Below are positions 7,467 to 14,566 of a stretch of 26,221 nt of DNA, piece by piece (within the stretch, counting starts at the first letter, position 1; each line of letters opens with the position of its first letter). Location: assembly GCA_009705865.1 (NCBI GenBank), contig WLSJ01000005.1, forward strand, positions 1-26,221. Reading direction: 5' to 3'. The stretch is from Actinomycetota bacterium. GTDB taxonomy: Bacteria; Actinomycetota; Acidimicrobiia; Acidimicrobiales; Ilumatobacteraceae. Position numbers and translations under genes: made by a program. The notes beneath the pieces are model-generated. The model was not told where the DNA came from. It ran no database searches and was given only the letters and a program-made list of their open reading frames with translations.

Positions 7467-8401
7467 TAGAAATATCCCTCGCGCTTGCGGTCTTCCATTG
7501 CAGATTCACTGAAATTGTCATCAGCTCTCGTTGCGCCACGTTCTGTAATGCGAGCTGCTGCCACTTCGGCAAGCACGTCTTCGTAGCTGGTAGCGGTCGA
7601 ACGAACCGCGCCCGTGCAGCTCATGTCGCCCACAGTGCGATAACGAACAATTTCTTTCCGAGCAACTTCACCGTCTTCAATGACAACCGGGCCACCAACT
7701 GACAACAACATGCCATCACGTTCGATCACTGTTCGTTCGTGAGAGAAGTAAATGGTCGGTAGTGGAATTTCTTCACGCGCGATGTATTCCCAAATATCAA
7801 GTTCTGTCCAGTTGGAAATGGGGAACGCACGAAGATGCTCACCCTTAACGATGCGTGGGTTCAAGATATTCCATGGCTCTGGACGCTGCAGACGAGGCTC
7901 CCAACCACCCTTTTTGTCGCGGAAACTGAGAATGCGTTCTTTAGCTCGTGCCTTGTCTTCGTCGCGGCGCCCACCACCAAAAGCAGCATCGAACTTATTG
8001 GTACGAATTGCAGTGAGCAATGTGACCGCTTGTTGACGATTGCGACTTCCTGTCGGACCTGGGTCTGGGATGTCGCCTCTGTCAATACTTTCTTGTACTG
8101 ATGCCACTATTAATTCAAGGCCATACGTGCGCACGAATTCGTCTCTGTAGTCAATGACCTCTGGAAAGTTATGCCCAGTATCGACCTGCATCACGGGAAA
8201 TGGCAAACGCGCTGGTGCAAAGGCCTTAATGGCCAGCCACAACAAGACTGCTGAATCTTTTCCGCCAGAGAACAACAGCACAGGAGACTCGCATCCTGAT
8301 ACCACTTCTCTAATGATTGTGATTGCTTCTGCTTCTAAGCGATCAAGATGCGACCTACTTGCCAAAATTTCTAATTCGTTCTGTGATGTCACTGCACTCA
8401 T
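7466..8401 (-). CDS. cysD: Sulfate adenylyltransferase subunit 2
   Basis: A 311-residue PP-loop ATPase of the PAPS-reductase/ATP-sulfurylase fold. The PP-loop SGGKDS is at 45-50. VMQVDTGHNFPEV, FGGGRRDEDKARAKER and FPISNWTELDIWEYI match CysD in order, and the C-terminus EDRKREGYF is typical. It is the catalytic subunit of ATP sulfurylase, working with CysN. The ATG is preceded by a strong AAGGAG (complement of 8408-8413) seven bases upstream. It lies 27 bases after cysH and overlaps cysN by one base, so the three genes form one operon. Confidence 0.96.
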   Translation of the reverse strand: MSAVTSQNELEILASRSHLDRLEAEAITIIREVVSGCESPVLLFSGGKDSAVLLWLAIKAFAPARLPFPVMQVDTGHNFPEVIDYRDEFVRTYGLELIVASVQESIDRGDIPDPGPTGSRNRQQAVTLLTAIRTNKFDAAFGGGRRDEDKARAKERILSFRDKKGGWEPRLQRPEPWNILNPRIVKGEHLRAFPISNWTELDIWEYIAREEIPLPTIYFSHERTVIERDGMLLSVGGPVVIEDGEVARKEIVRYRTVGDMSCTGAVRSTATSYEDVLAEVAAARITERGATRADDNFSESAMEDRKREGYF

Positions 8402-8407
8402 GTGGGG

Positions 8408-8413
8408 CTCCTT
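8408..8413 (-). promoter_or_regulatory. Strong Shine-Dalgarno of cysD
   Basis: AAGGAG on the minus strand is six to seven bases before the cysD ATG (8399-8401), in the 27-base gap after cysH. Its presence on an internal operon gene contrasts with the leader-less first gene cysH. Confidence 0.7.
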
Positions 8414-8428
8414 ATTGTTCTTCGATTT

Positions 8429-9121
8429 CTAGATGTGCAATCCGCACTCGGTTTTTGCTTGTCCGGCCCAACGGCCAGCGCGTTTGTCTTCACCCTCGGC
8501 CACTGGTTTGGTACACGGCCAACACCCAATGCTCGGATACCCGCGGTCCTTCAATGGATTACGAGGGAGTTCATGTAAGAACTCATACGTATCCATTTCT
8601 TCATCGCTGTACAGGGCCAACGGGTTGACTTTCAAAACATTGCGGGCCGTATCAAGCGACACGACTGGAGTCTGCGCACGCGTCGGCCCATCAATTCTGC
8701 GCACACCAGTAACCCAACCGCTCTTTTCGGCCAACACCGCATTAAGTGGCAACACTTTGCGCACATTGCAACATGCCTCGGTATCGCGTTGCCACAAGTT
8801 GTCTGGCGTGACCTGCAGAGGATGAACGACACGAAGATTGACATCAAATTTTTTACGGAACTCTTCAGCAAGCCATTGTGTTTCTGCAAAGAGATATTGC
8901 GTATCAATCATCACAATCTCAATTCCTGGCACTGCTATTGCTGCCACATGAGCAAGCACCACGTCTTCAAAACTGCATGTCACTGTGATGTCAAAACCAA
9001 CACGATCAGCTGCCCATCGAACGATGTCTCCTGGGGTCGCATTTTCCAAGTCGCGTGCGGCACTGGCTATTTCATCGACATGATCAGCGATGGTCGATTT
9101 GTTCCATGTGGCAACGGGCAT
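8429..9121 (-). CDS. cysH: Assimilatory adenylylsulfate (APS) reductase, iron-sulfur type
   Basis: A 230-residue PP-loop reductase of the CysH family. Four cysteines expected to hold a [4Fe-4S] cluster are present: C117-C118 in ACCNVRK and C200/C203 in GCWPCT. The catalytic cysteine is C226 in the terminal ECGLHI. The CC...CxxC set marks the APS-reducing branch rather than the cluster-free PAPS reductase. The enzyme reduces APS to sulfite and AMP using thioredoxin. The absence of an APS-kinase domain on the neighbouring CysN fits this. It is the first gene of the cysHDN operon and has a -10-like hexamer six bases before its ATG. A UUCG hairpin terminator upstream separates it from the preceding operon. 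Confidence 0.95.
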   Translation of the reverse strand: MPVATWNKSTIADHVDEIASAARDLENATPGDIVRWAADRVGFDITVTCSFEDVVLAHVAAIAVPGIEIVMIDTQYLFAETQWLAEEFRKKFDVNLRVVHPLQVTPDNLWQRDTEACCNVRKVLPLNAVLAEKSGWVTGVRRIDGPTRAQTPVVSLDTARNVLKVNPLALYSDEEMDTYEFLHELPRNPLKDRGYPSIGCWPCTKPVAEGEDKRAGRWAGQAKTECGLHI

Positions 9122-9127
9122 CTAGAC

Positions 9128-9133
9128 AGAATA
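9128..9133 (-). promoter_or_regulatory. Putative -10 hexamer TATTCT of the cysHDN operon
   Basis: TATTCT on the minus strand ends six bases before the cysH ATG. There is no Shine-Dalgarno sequence, so the operon may start with a leaderless mRNA. TTGTCA lies ten bases further upstream, too close to act as a standard -35. Confidence 0.45.
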
Positions 9134-9191
9134 CCGCTATACCTGACAAAACCAGTCATATTTATCGTATTTAGGAAACCCTTGTGGGGAA

Positions 9192-9216
9192 AGGAAAAGA
9201 CCGCCCCGAAGGGCGG
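9192..9216 (-). terminator. Intrinsic terminator with UUCG tetraloop
   Basis: Read on the minus strand, CCGCCC-TTCG-GGGCGG forms a perfect six-pair GC stem (9201-9216) closed by a stable C(UUCG)G tetraloop. It is followed by the pyrimidine-rich TCTTTTCCTTT. It lies 24 bases after the MaoC stop codon and before cysH, so it ends the SDR-MaoC operon and insulates cysHDN. Confidence 0.8.
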
Positions 9217-9239
9217 CCAAATCCGAGATAGTTGATCTT

Positions 9240-10094
9240 TTAGCTAAAGCGAACAAGCCCTTGGTCGATAACCACGCGGTCACCCACTGAAGTGGTGAAC
9301 ACGGCCTCGCCCTTGCTTGTCTCCCACATCTTGATGGTGAGTGCTTCACCTGGAAGTACTGGGGACGCAAAGCGTCCTTCAATGTGCTTGAAGCGTGAAG
9401 AGTCCCCGCCACACAGTGCCTGCAGCAATGCGCGACCAGTGAATCCGTATGTGCATAGGCCGTGAAGAATCGGGCGATCGAAACCGCCGATTGCAGCAAA
9501 TGAAGGGTCAGAGTGCAATGGGTTGCGGTCACCGTTCAGGCGATACAACAACGCTTGGTCAACTGACGTCTTGAAGGTGACTTCATGATCAGGGCCTTTT
9601 GCTGGTGGTTCATTTTGCGGACCACTTGGACCGCGATCGCCACCCCAGCCGCCTGCATCACGAATGAACACCGACGAACGAAGTGAATACAACGGCTTGC
9701 CGTCTGACTCATCAATTGCTTCGGACTCGGTGAACACAACACCGGCTTTTACCTTGTCGTACATCGCAACAACTTTGCTTGTCACAATCGCAGATCCTTC
9801 AACAGGAAGTGTTTTGTGCAAAGTAATTGCTTGTGAACCGTGAACAAGTTTGGCTGGATTGAATTCACCAATTCCGCGCATCGGGTTTGAATTGCCGCCG
9901 CCTTGGCCGTAACCAATAACTACGGGAAATGTTGGCAACGTTTTTTGCGTTACGCCGTTTGTGTTCTCAGTGACATATTCAAGTTGATCAGTACCGATAT
10001 TCAAGCTGACCGCATAGAGCAACGAATCTTTCGATGCCCATGTGACTTTGTACGGTTCTCCGACTGTGCCTACTGCATCTGGATTAAGTGCCAT
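9240..10094 (-). CDS. MaoC-like (R)-specific enoyl-CoA hydratase, double hotdog
   Basis: A 284-residue protein with two hotdog halves, as in the hydratase-2 part of the eukaryotic multifunctional enzyme HSD17B4. The N-terminal half has TFPVVIGYGQGG and LVHGSQAITLHKTLP. A GP-rich linker near 150-169 leads to the catalytic half, with YRLNGDRNPLHSDP (184-197) and RPILHGLCTYG (207-217). D189 and H194 are the expected catalytic pair. It hydrates 2-enoyl-CoA to (3R)-hydroxyacyl-CoA. The start has AAGGGGA six bases upstream. It follows the SDR gene by 18 bases; together the two encode the second and third beta-oxidation steps with (3R) stereochemistry. A UUCG terminator follows. Confidence 0.92.
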   Translation of the reverse strand: MALNPDAVGTVGEPYKVTWASKDSLLYAVSLNIGTDQLEYVTENTNGVTQKTLPTFPVVIGYGQGGGNSNPMRGIGEFNPAKLVHGSQAITLHKTLPVEGSAIVTSKVVAMYDKVKAGVVFTESEAIDESDGKPLYSLRSSVFIRDAGGWGGDRGPSGPQNEPPAKGPDHEVTFKTSVDQALLYRLNGDRNPLHSDPSFAAIGGFDRPILHGLCTYGFTGRALLQALCGGDSSRFKHIEGRFASPVLPGEALTIKMWETSKGEAVFTTSVGDRVVIDQGLVRFS

Positions 10095-10112
10095 GATGTG
10101 TCCCCTTTTTCT

Positions 10113-11045
10113 TTATCGTGCGTTTTGTGGCCACGAACCATCGCGACCATCCATTCCTGCATTCGGACGAGCCTCTGCAAGAAGTTGAGCAACGATAGGT
10201 CCAAGAGTGGTGGGGTCTTCTACTGGAGCATGGCTTGGCCCACGATGCCAGCCCTCTGCAATAGCGAGAGTCTGACCACTTGCTTCGAAGATACGACCCG
10301 TAACACCGGCAGCTTCATCAGAAGCAAGCCATGTGACGATGGGGGCGATCCAGCGAGGAGAACGCATTTCGCGCTCTTCGTCGGTTTCTGGAGCATTGCC
10401 GAGACCTTCGGTCATACGAGTGAGAGCAACTGGCGCAACTGCGTTCACAGTGACGTTGAAGCGTGCAAGTTCAAGAGCGGCGATGATTGTGAACGAAGCA
10501 ATACCTGCTTTTGCAGCTCCGTAGTTGGTCTGTCCAAGGTTGCCGTAAATACCTGACACTGAAGTGGTGTTGATGATGCGACCTGATGTTGGCTTGCCGG
10601 CTTTTGCCTGTTCACGCCAATATGCAGCTGCCCAACGTGATGGTCCGAAAGTTCCCTTCAGGTGAACCTTGATAACTGCGTCCCATTCTTCTTCGGTCAT
10701 GTTGGTCAACATGCGGTCGCGCAAGATGCCTGCGTTGTTCACCACGATGTTGAGATCTCCGAAAGTTTCAACGGCCGTATTGATGAGGCGCTGCGCACCT
10801 TCCCATGAAGAAATATCGTCGCCGTTTGCAACAGCTTCGCCACCCATGCCCTTGATTTCATCGACGACTGATTGTGCAGGACTGACGTCGCCACCACTTC
10901 CATCCATGTTTCCACCGAGGTCGTTGACAACAACCTTGGCGCCTTGGCTTGCAAGACTGAGCGCGTGCTCGCGGCCAATGCCTCGTCCAGCTCCTGTTAC
11001 GACTGCAACACGTCCTTCACACAACTTTGCCACGATGGCCTCCAT
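10113..11045 (-). CDS. HSD17B4-type short-chain dehydrogenase, (3R)-hydroxyacyl-CoA dehydrogenase
   Basis: Read from the ATG at 11043-11045 this is a 310-residue SDR. TGAGRGIG (17-24) binds NAD(P); NDLGG (41-45) favours NAD-type binding as in 17-beta-HSD4. NNAGILRD is at 103-110. The active site has the serine near 162-164, Y175 and K179 in the GNLGQTNYGAAK block. The extra C-terminal 60 residues exceed a minimal SDR. The likely reaction is oxidation of (3R)-hydroxyacyl-CoA. The frame is open further upstream to 11273, but that extension overlaps the divergent reductase gene and has no family similarity. A perfect 7-bp hairpin lies eight bases before the ATG. The MaoC gene follows 18 bases downstream. 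Confidence 0.9.
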   Translation of the reverse strand: MEAIVAKLCEGRVAVVTGAGRGIGREHALSLASQGAKVVVNDLGGNMDGSGGDVSPAQSVVDEIKGMGGEAVANGDDISSWEGAQRLINTAVETFGDLNIVVNNAGILRDRMLTNMTEEEWDAVIKVHLKGTFGPSRWAAAYWREQAKAGKPTSGRIINTTSVSGIYGNLGQTNYGAAKAGIASFTIIAALELARFNVTVNAVAPVALTRMTEGLGNAPETDEEREMRSPRWIAPIVTWLASDEAAGVTGRIFEASGQTLAIAEGWHRGPSHAPVEDPTTLGPIVAQLLAEARPNAGMDGRDGSWPQNAR

Positions 11046-11052
11046 ATTTATT

Positions 11053-11071
11053 GGGTCCCCGAATGGGACCC
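11053..11071 (-). promoter_or_regulatory. Perfect 7-bp hairpin in the SDR leader
   Basis: GGGTCCC (11053-11059) pairs exactly with GGGACCC (11065-11071) around a five-base loop. On the minus strand the stem lies between a putative -10 TAGAGT (11077-11082) and the SDR start codon, in place of a Shine-Dalgarno sequence. It could be an operator or a 5' RNA hairpin that affects translation or stability. Confidence 0.45.
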
Positions 11072-11076
11072 TGACA

Positions 11077-11082
11077 ACTCTA
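11077..11082 (-). promoter_or_regulatory. Putative -10 hexamer TAGAGT of the SDR-MaoC operon
   Basis: TAGAGT on the minus strand would place the transcript start near 11070, exactly where the GGGTCCC hairpin begins. The leader would be about 25 bases. Confidence 0.3.
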
Positions 11083-11120
11083 CGAACTTGTGTCACTACC
11101 CACACAGCCCAAAAGCCCCC

Positions 11121-11126
11121 TAGCCT
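11121..11126 (+). promoter_or_regulatory. Putative -10 hexamer TAGCCT, leaderless start
   Basis: TAGCCT ends seven bases before the GTG start of the FAD-dependent reductase gene. No Shine-Dalgarno sequence is present. Confidence 0.4.
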
Positions 11127-11133
11127 CTGAACC

Positions 11134-12342
11134 GTGTCAAGAAGGGTTCTTATCGTCGGAGCTGGCCCCTCAGGAACTGCCTGTGCAGCAACTCTGCACC
11201 AGCTTGGCCATGACGTGACCGTCATTGATAAGGCAGTTTTCCCTCGCGATAAATGTTGTGGTGACGGACTCACAACTAACGCGTTGCGGATTCTTGAATC
11301 ACTACAGTTCGATCCTTCGCGAGTACTTGATTGGCAGAACTGTTCAGAGATCGAGGTGCGCTCCCCTTCTGGGAAACCAATTCATTTGAACCTTCCTCCT
11401 GATAACGGAATTTTTGCCGCAATTGCACCACGAGAACAACTTGATTACGCGCTCGTGCAACATTGTCGCGACATGGGCATCACCATTCATGAAGGACACG
11501 GGTTTGTATCGTTCCCATCCCACAATGCAGACGCAATCACTGTTGAAATCGATGGGCTCGACCTCATGACTGTTGATTATGTCGTGGCGGCAGACGGCAT
11601 GTGGTCCCCCGTTCGCAAATCACTCGGACTCAACTCCACGGGGTATCTCGGGGAATGGCACGCATTTCGTCAATATGTCGGCAACGTCACCGGATCAGCA
11701 GCAACACAGATCCACGTGTGGTTTGAAAAAGATCTCCTGCCCGGATACGCCTGGTCGTTCCCGCTTCCAGGCAACCGAGCAAATTTTGGCTACGGAATCC
11801 TGCGCACATCTGATCGCAGTACAAAGTTCATGAACGACACATGGCGTGATTTGTTTAGTCGTCCTCACATCGTTGAAGCTCTTGGCCCTCATTTCACACC
11901 CGAAGATCGTCATACGGCATGGCCAATTCCAGCGCGAATCGACAGTGCCGTTCGTTCATCAGGTCGAGTGCTGTTTATTGGTGACGCCGTGTGCGCTACC
12001 GACACTTTGACCGGCGAAGGAATTGGTCAGGCATTGGAAACCGGAATTGCAGCAGCACACGCGATTGATGAAGCAACTACTCCGAGTGAAGTTCGCGCCG
12101 CATATTGTCGACAACTTGATGCAACATTGTTAGCTGATCATCGAATGTCAGCGGCCCTCAGTCGAGTTCTTGCACATCAATTGCTGGCACGACTAGTTCT
12201 CGCCCTAGTCAATACAAATGACTGGACACGGCGAAACTTTGTTCGATGGATGTTTGAAGACGAACCGAGAGCAGCAGTGCTGACCCCTCGGCGGTGGCAC
12301 CGGCAATTTCTTCGTCGCCCAGGTGCGTACCGCGCGTCATAG
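11134..12342 (+). CDS. FAD-dependent geranylgeranyl reductase-family oxidoreductase (MenJ-like)
   Basis: A 402-residue flavoprotein of the geranylgeranyl reductase family. The N-terminal dinucleotide-binding loop is VGAGPSGTACA (8-18). FPRDKCCGDGLTTNAL (36-51) is the family signature also seen in mycobacterial MenJ. The FAD-binding GDAVCATDTLTGEGIG is near 285-302. Family members reduce isoprenoid double bonds, for example on the menaquinone side chain or polyprenyl lipids. The start is GTG at 11134, eight codons before the GxGxxG glycines. It is followed after 19 bases by the nitronate monooxygenase-like gene and is divergent from the SDR-MaoC operon. The role as a menaquinone reductase is a guess from family; halogenase- or hydroxylase-type relatives are possible. 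Confidence 0.82.
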   Translation: MSRRVLIVGAGPSGTACAATLHQLGHDVTVIDKAVFPRDKCCGDGLTTNALRILESLQFDPSRVLDWQNCSEIEVRSPSGKPIHLNLPPDNGIFAAIAPREQLDYALVQHCRDMGITIHEGHGFVSFPSHNADAITVEIDGLDLMTVDYVVAADGMWSPVRKSLGLNSTGYLGEWHAFRQYVGNVTGSAATQIHVWFEKDLLPGYAWSFPLPGNRANFGYGILRTSDRSTKFMNDTWRDLFSRPHIVEALGPHFTPEDRHTAWPIPARIDSAVRSSGRVLFIGDAVCATDTLTGEGIGQALETGIAAAHAIDEATTPSEVRAAYCRQLDATLLADHRMSAALSRVLAHQLLARLVLALVNTNDWTRRNFVRWMFEDEPRAAVLTPRRWHRQFLRRPGAYRAS

Positions 12343-12348
12343 TGGCTG

Positions 12349-12354
12349 TACCGT
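12349..12354 (+). promoter_or_regulatory. Putative -10 hexamer TACCGT, leaderless start
   Basis: TACCGT ends seven bases before the ATG at 12362. It falls in the 19-base gap after the reductase gene and supports this ATG over an upstream GTG at 12323. Confidence 0.4.
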
Positions 12355-12361
12355 ACAGGTC

Positions 12362-13324
12362 ATGAAAACACGTTTGACTGAAATGTTTGGTATCGAATTG
12401 CCCATCATGCTTGCGGGCATGGGTGGCGTTTCCTATGGCGATCTAGTAGCAGCAGTTTCTGATGCCGGCGGAATCGGAACATTCGGTGCAGCACCAATGT
12501 CAACTGAACTTCTCACTTCCGAAATGGCGCGCGTTCGCACTCTTACAAATAAGCCATTCGGTGTTGATTTGCTCACCGCGTCTCCTGATTCCATCGAACG
12601 GAACATAAAGGCAATTATCGAAGGTGGAGCCAGTATCTACGTTGCAGGCCTCGGTGTGCCTCGTGAAATCATCGACGAACTACACAGCCACAACATTCTT
12701 GTTGGCTCCATGTGCGGCAAAGTACGTCATGCCGTTGCCGCTGTTGCTAGCGGATGCGACTTTGTTGTCGCTCAAGGCACTGAAGCAGGTGGACACACCG
12801 GCACAGTTGCCACCATGGTTCTTGTGCCACAAGTTGTAGACGCAGTTGCTGGCAAAGTCCCAGTTGTTGCAGCTGGTGGCATTTTTGATGGTCGCGGGCT
12901 CATCGCTTCTCTTGCGCTCGGTGCAGAAGGCGTATGGATCGGAACAAAATTCATTGCAACCCTCGAAGCCCACACCGGAACCGGGTACAAAGAAAAAATG
13001 TTGGAGATGGCCGAAGACGACACGGTGATTAGCAAGGCATACACAGGCAAGACATGTCGCGTAGCGCGCACCGAATGGACACAACATTTCGACGAACACC
13101 CAGAAGAACTTCAAGGCTTTCCAGCTCAAGCCATCGCCACTATTCAAGCCGGCATCGACCACTTAGGAGTTGGACCAGAAGTCATTCTCGACACCAATAA
13201 GGCGTTCATGGCTATCGGCCAATCAGTTGGTGCAATTGATGAAATCAAACCTGCTCGACAAGTAGTCGATGAGATCATGGCTGATGCACGTCGCACTCTT
13301 GAGCGTCTCGCTTCGTTTCGATAA
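12362..13324 (+). CDS. Nitronate monooxygenase-like FMN oxidoreductase (NPD family)
   Basis: A 320-residue FMN-dependent TIM-barrel protein of the 2-nitropropane dioxygenase/nitronate monooxygenase family. It begins TRLTEMFGIELPIMLAGMGG, the standard N-terminus. It has AQGTEAGGHTG (137-147), with the likely catalytic or FMN-contacting histidine H145, and AAGGIFDGRG (170-179), the phosphate-binding stretch. I start it at the ATG 12362 because family similarity begins there; the frame runs 13 codons further back into the upstream gene. Many proteins of this family act on unknown substrates and not on nitronates. The MFS gene begins six bases after its stop, so the two are probably co-transcribed. 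Confidence 0.88.
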   Translation: MKTRLTEMFGIELPIMLAGMGGVSYGDLVAAVSDAGGIGTFGAAPMSTELLTSEMARVRTLTNKPFGVDLLTASPDSIERNIKAIIEGGASIYVAGLGVPREIIDELHSHNILVGSMCGKVRHAVAAVASGCDFVVAQGTEAGGHTGTVATMVLVPQVVDAVAGKVPVVAAGGIFDGRGLIASLALGAEGVWIGTKFIATLEAHTGTGYKEKMLEMAEDDTVISKAYTGKTCRVARTEWTQHFDEHPEELQGFPAQAIATIQAGIDHLGVGPEVILDTNKAFMAIGQSVGAIDEIKPARQVVDEIMADARRTLERLASFR

Positions 13325-13330
13325 CTACAA

Positions 13331-14566
13331 GTGTTTTCTCTCTTACGGCGCAATCGTGATGTGCGCATGGTTTTTGGCGCACAAGTGGTTTCTTACCTCG
13401 GAGACTGGTTCGCTTTTGTTGCTCTAGCTGGACTAGTCGAAGACGTCACTAATTCTCGGTTTCTTGTGTCATTGGTGCTCGTCTCAATGACAATTCCAGG
13501 TTTGTTTATGTCGCCCATCGCTGGTTCGTTCGCAGACCGATTTGACCGAAGAAAAATTCTGATTGCCGTCTCTGGCTTACAGTCAATCTCTGCCCTCTTG
13601 ATGCTGTTGCATTCTGCAGCCGGAATCTGGATCACCTTCGTTGCCCAATGTTTGATCGCAGGGCTCGCCGCATTTGTTGGCCCTTCCACTAGCGCATCAG
13701 TTCCGAACCTGGTTGACAACGACGAAGACCTGCGTAAAACAAATGCTCTCTTTGGAAGCACGTGGGGAATCATGCTTGCTGTAGGTGCAGCCTTAGGCGG
13801 AGTTTTTGCCGGAATCTTCGGGCGCAATGCTGCATTCATTGCAGATGCAGTCTCCTTTGTCATTGCCGGCCTTCTCTTTGCAGGAGTGAAGCGCCCCATG
13901 CAAAGTGAACGCACTCAAAAATCAAATACCGGACGCGTGCGTCCCATTGCCGACATGAAAGAAGCAATCAACGTTGCAAAGAAGGACCCTGTCATCCTTG
14001 CGCTCTTGTGTTCCAAAATGACCTTTGCAGTTGGTGCAGGAATTGTCAGTCAACTAGCAGTTCTTGCCTCGAACGTTTTCCATGTCGGCGACTCTGGTCG
14101 CGGATTACTGATTGGCGTGCGCGGAATCGGATCTGGGCTCGGACCAATTCTTGGCGCGCGTATTGCGGGTCGCGACATGGCAAAGTTGCTAAAAGTGTGT
14201 GGTTACGCAGGGCTCGTTTTTGCGGTCTGTTATGTCGGTGCTGCTCTTAGTCCGTTTATTGGAATGGCTGCAGTCTTTATTGCTCTTGCACATCTCAGCG
14301 GTGGTGCACAATGGACATTGTCGACACTTGGTTTACAAATGGAATCGCCTGATCATGTCCGAGGACGCGTCATGGCTGGCGATATGGCAATGGTGAACAC
14401 AATGATTGGCTTTACCAGCATCCTTGCCGGGCTTACATCGCAATTCATTGGTGTTCGCCCCGCCATCATTATCTTTGCAGCAGCTGCTGCAGTTGCTTCA
14501 GTGGTGTACCTAATTGCGACTGCAGGAATTATTCGGCGTCTGCGCAACGAGACACTGCAGCAATAA
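13331..14566 (+). CDS. MFS transporter (MFS_3/EntS-like exporter family)
   Basis: A 411-residue protein with about ten to twelve hydrophobic helices in the pattern of MFS_3/EntS-type exporters. The early SYLGDWFAFVALAGLV and motif A (GSFADRFDRRK, 65-75, between helices 2 and 3) are characteristic. A cytoplasmic loop with KRPMQSERTQKSNTGR near 190 divides the two halves. ESPDHVRGRVMAGDMA near 338 is the second-half equivalent motif of this family. It starts with GTG six bases after the nitronate monooxygenase stop. The last 38 bases overlap convergently with the serine hydrolase gene. The exported compound is unknown. Confidence 0.88.
   Translation: MFSLLRRNRDVRMVFGAQVVSYLGDWFAFVALAGLVEDVTNSRFLVSLVLVSMTIPGLFMSPIAGSFADRFDRRKILIAVSGLQSISALLMLLHSAAGIWITFVAQCLIAGLAAFVGPSTSASVPNLVDNDEDLRKTNALFGSTWGIMLAVGAALGGVFAGIFGRNAAFIADAVSFVIAGLLFAGVKRPMQSERTQKSNTGRVRPIADMKEAINVAKKDPVILALLCSKMTFAVGAGIVSQLAVLASNVFHVGDSGRGLLIGVRGIGSGLGPILGARIAGRDMAKLLKVCGYAGLVFAVCYVGAALSPFIGMAAVFIALAHLSGGAQWTLSTLGLQMESPDHVRGRVMAGDMAMVNTMIGFTSILAGLTSQFIGVRPAIIIFAAAAAVASVVYLIATAGIIRRLRNETLQQ

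Noticed and set aside
9903..10556. 217-codon open frame on the plus strand
   Set aside because: It lies antisense to the well-supported MaoC and SDR genes, is cysteine- and serine-rich without recognisable domains, and has no initiation signal.
11046..11273. N-terminal extension of the SDR at 10113-11045 by 76 codons
   Set aside because: It overlaps the divergent FAD reductase gene and its promoter region, and normal SDR similarity begins a few residues after the ATG at 11045.
12323..12361. Upstream GTG start for the nitronate monooxygenase-like gene
   Set aside because: The family N-terminus begins at the ATG 12362, which has a -10 hexamer seven bases before it; the extension overlaps the upstream gene.
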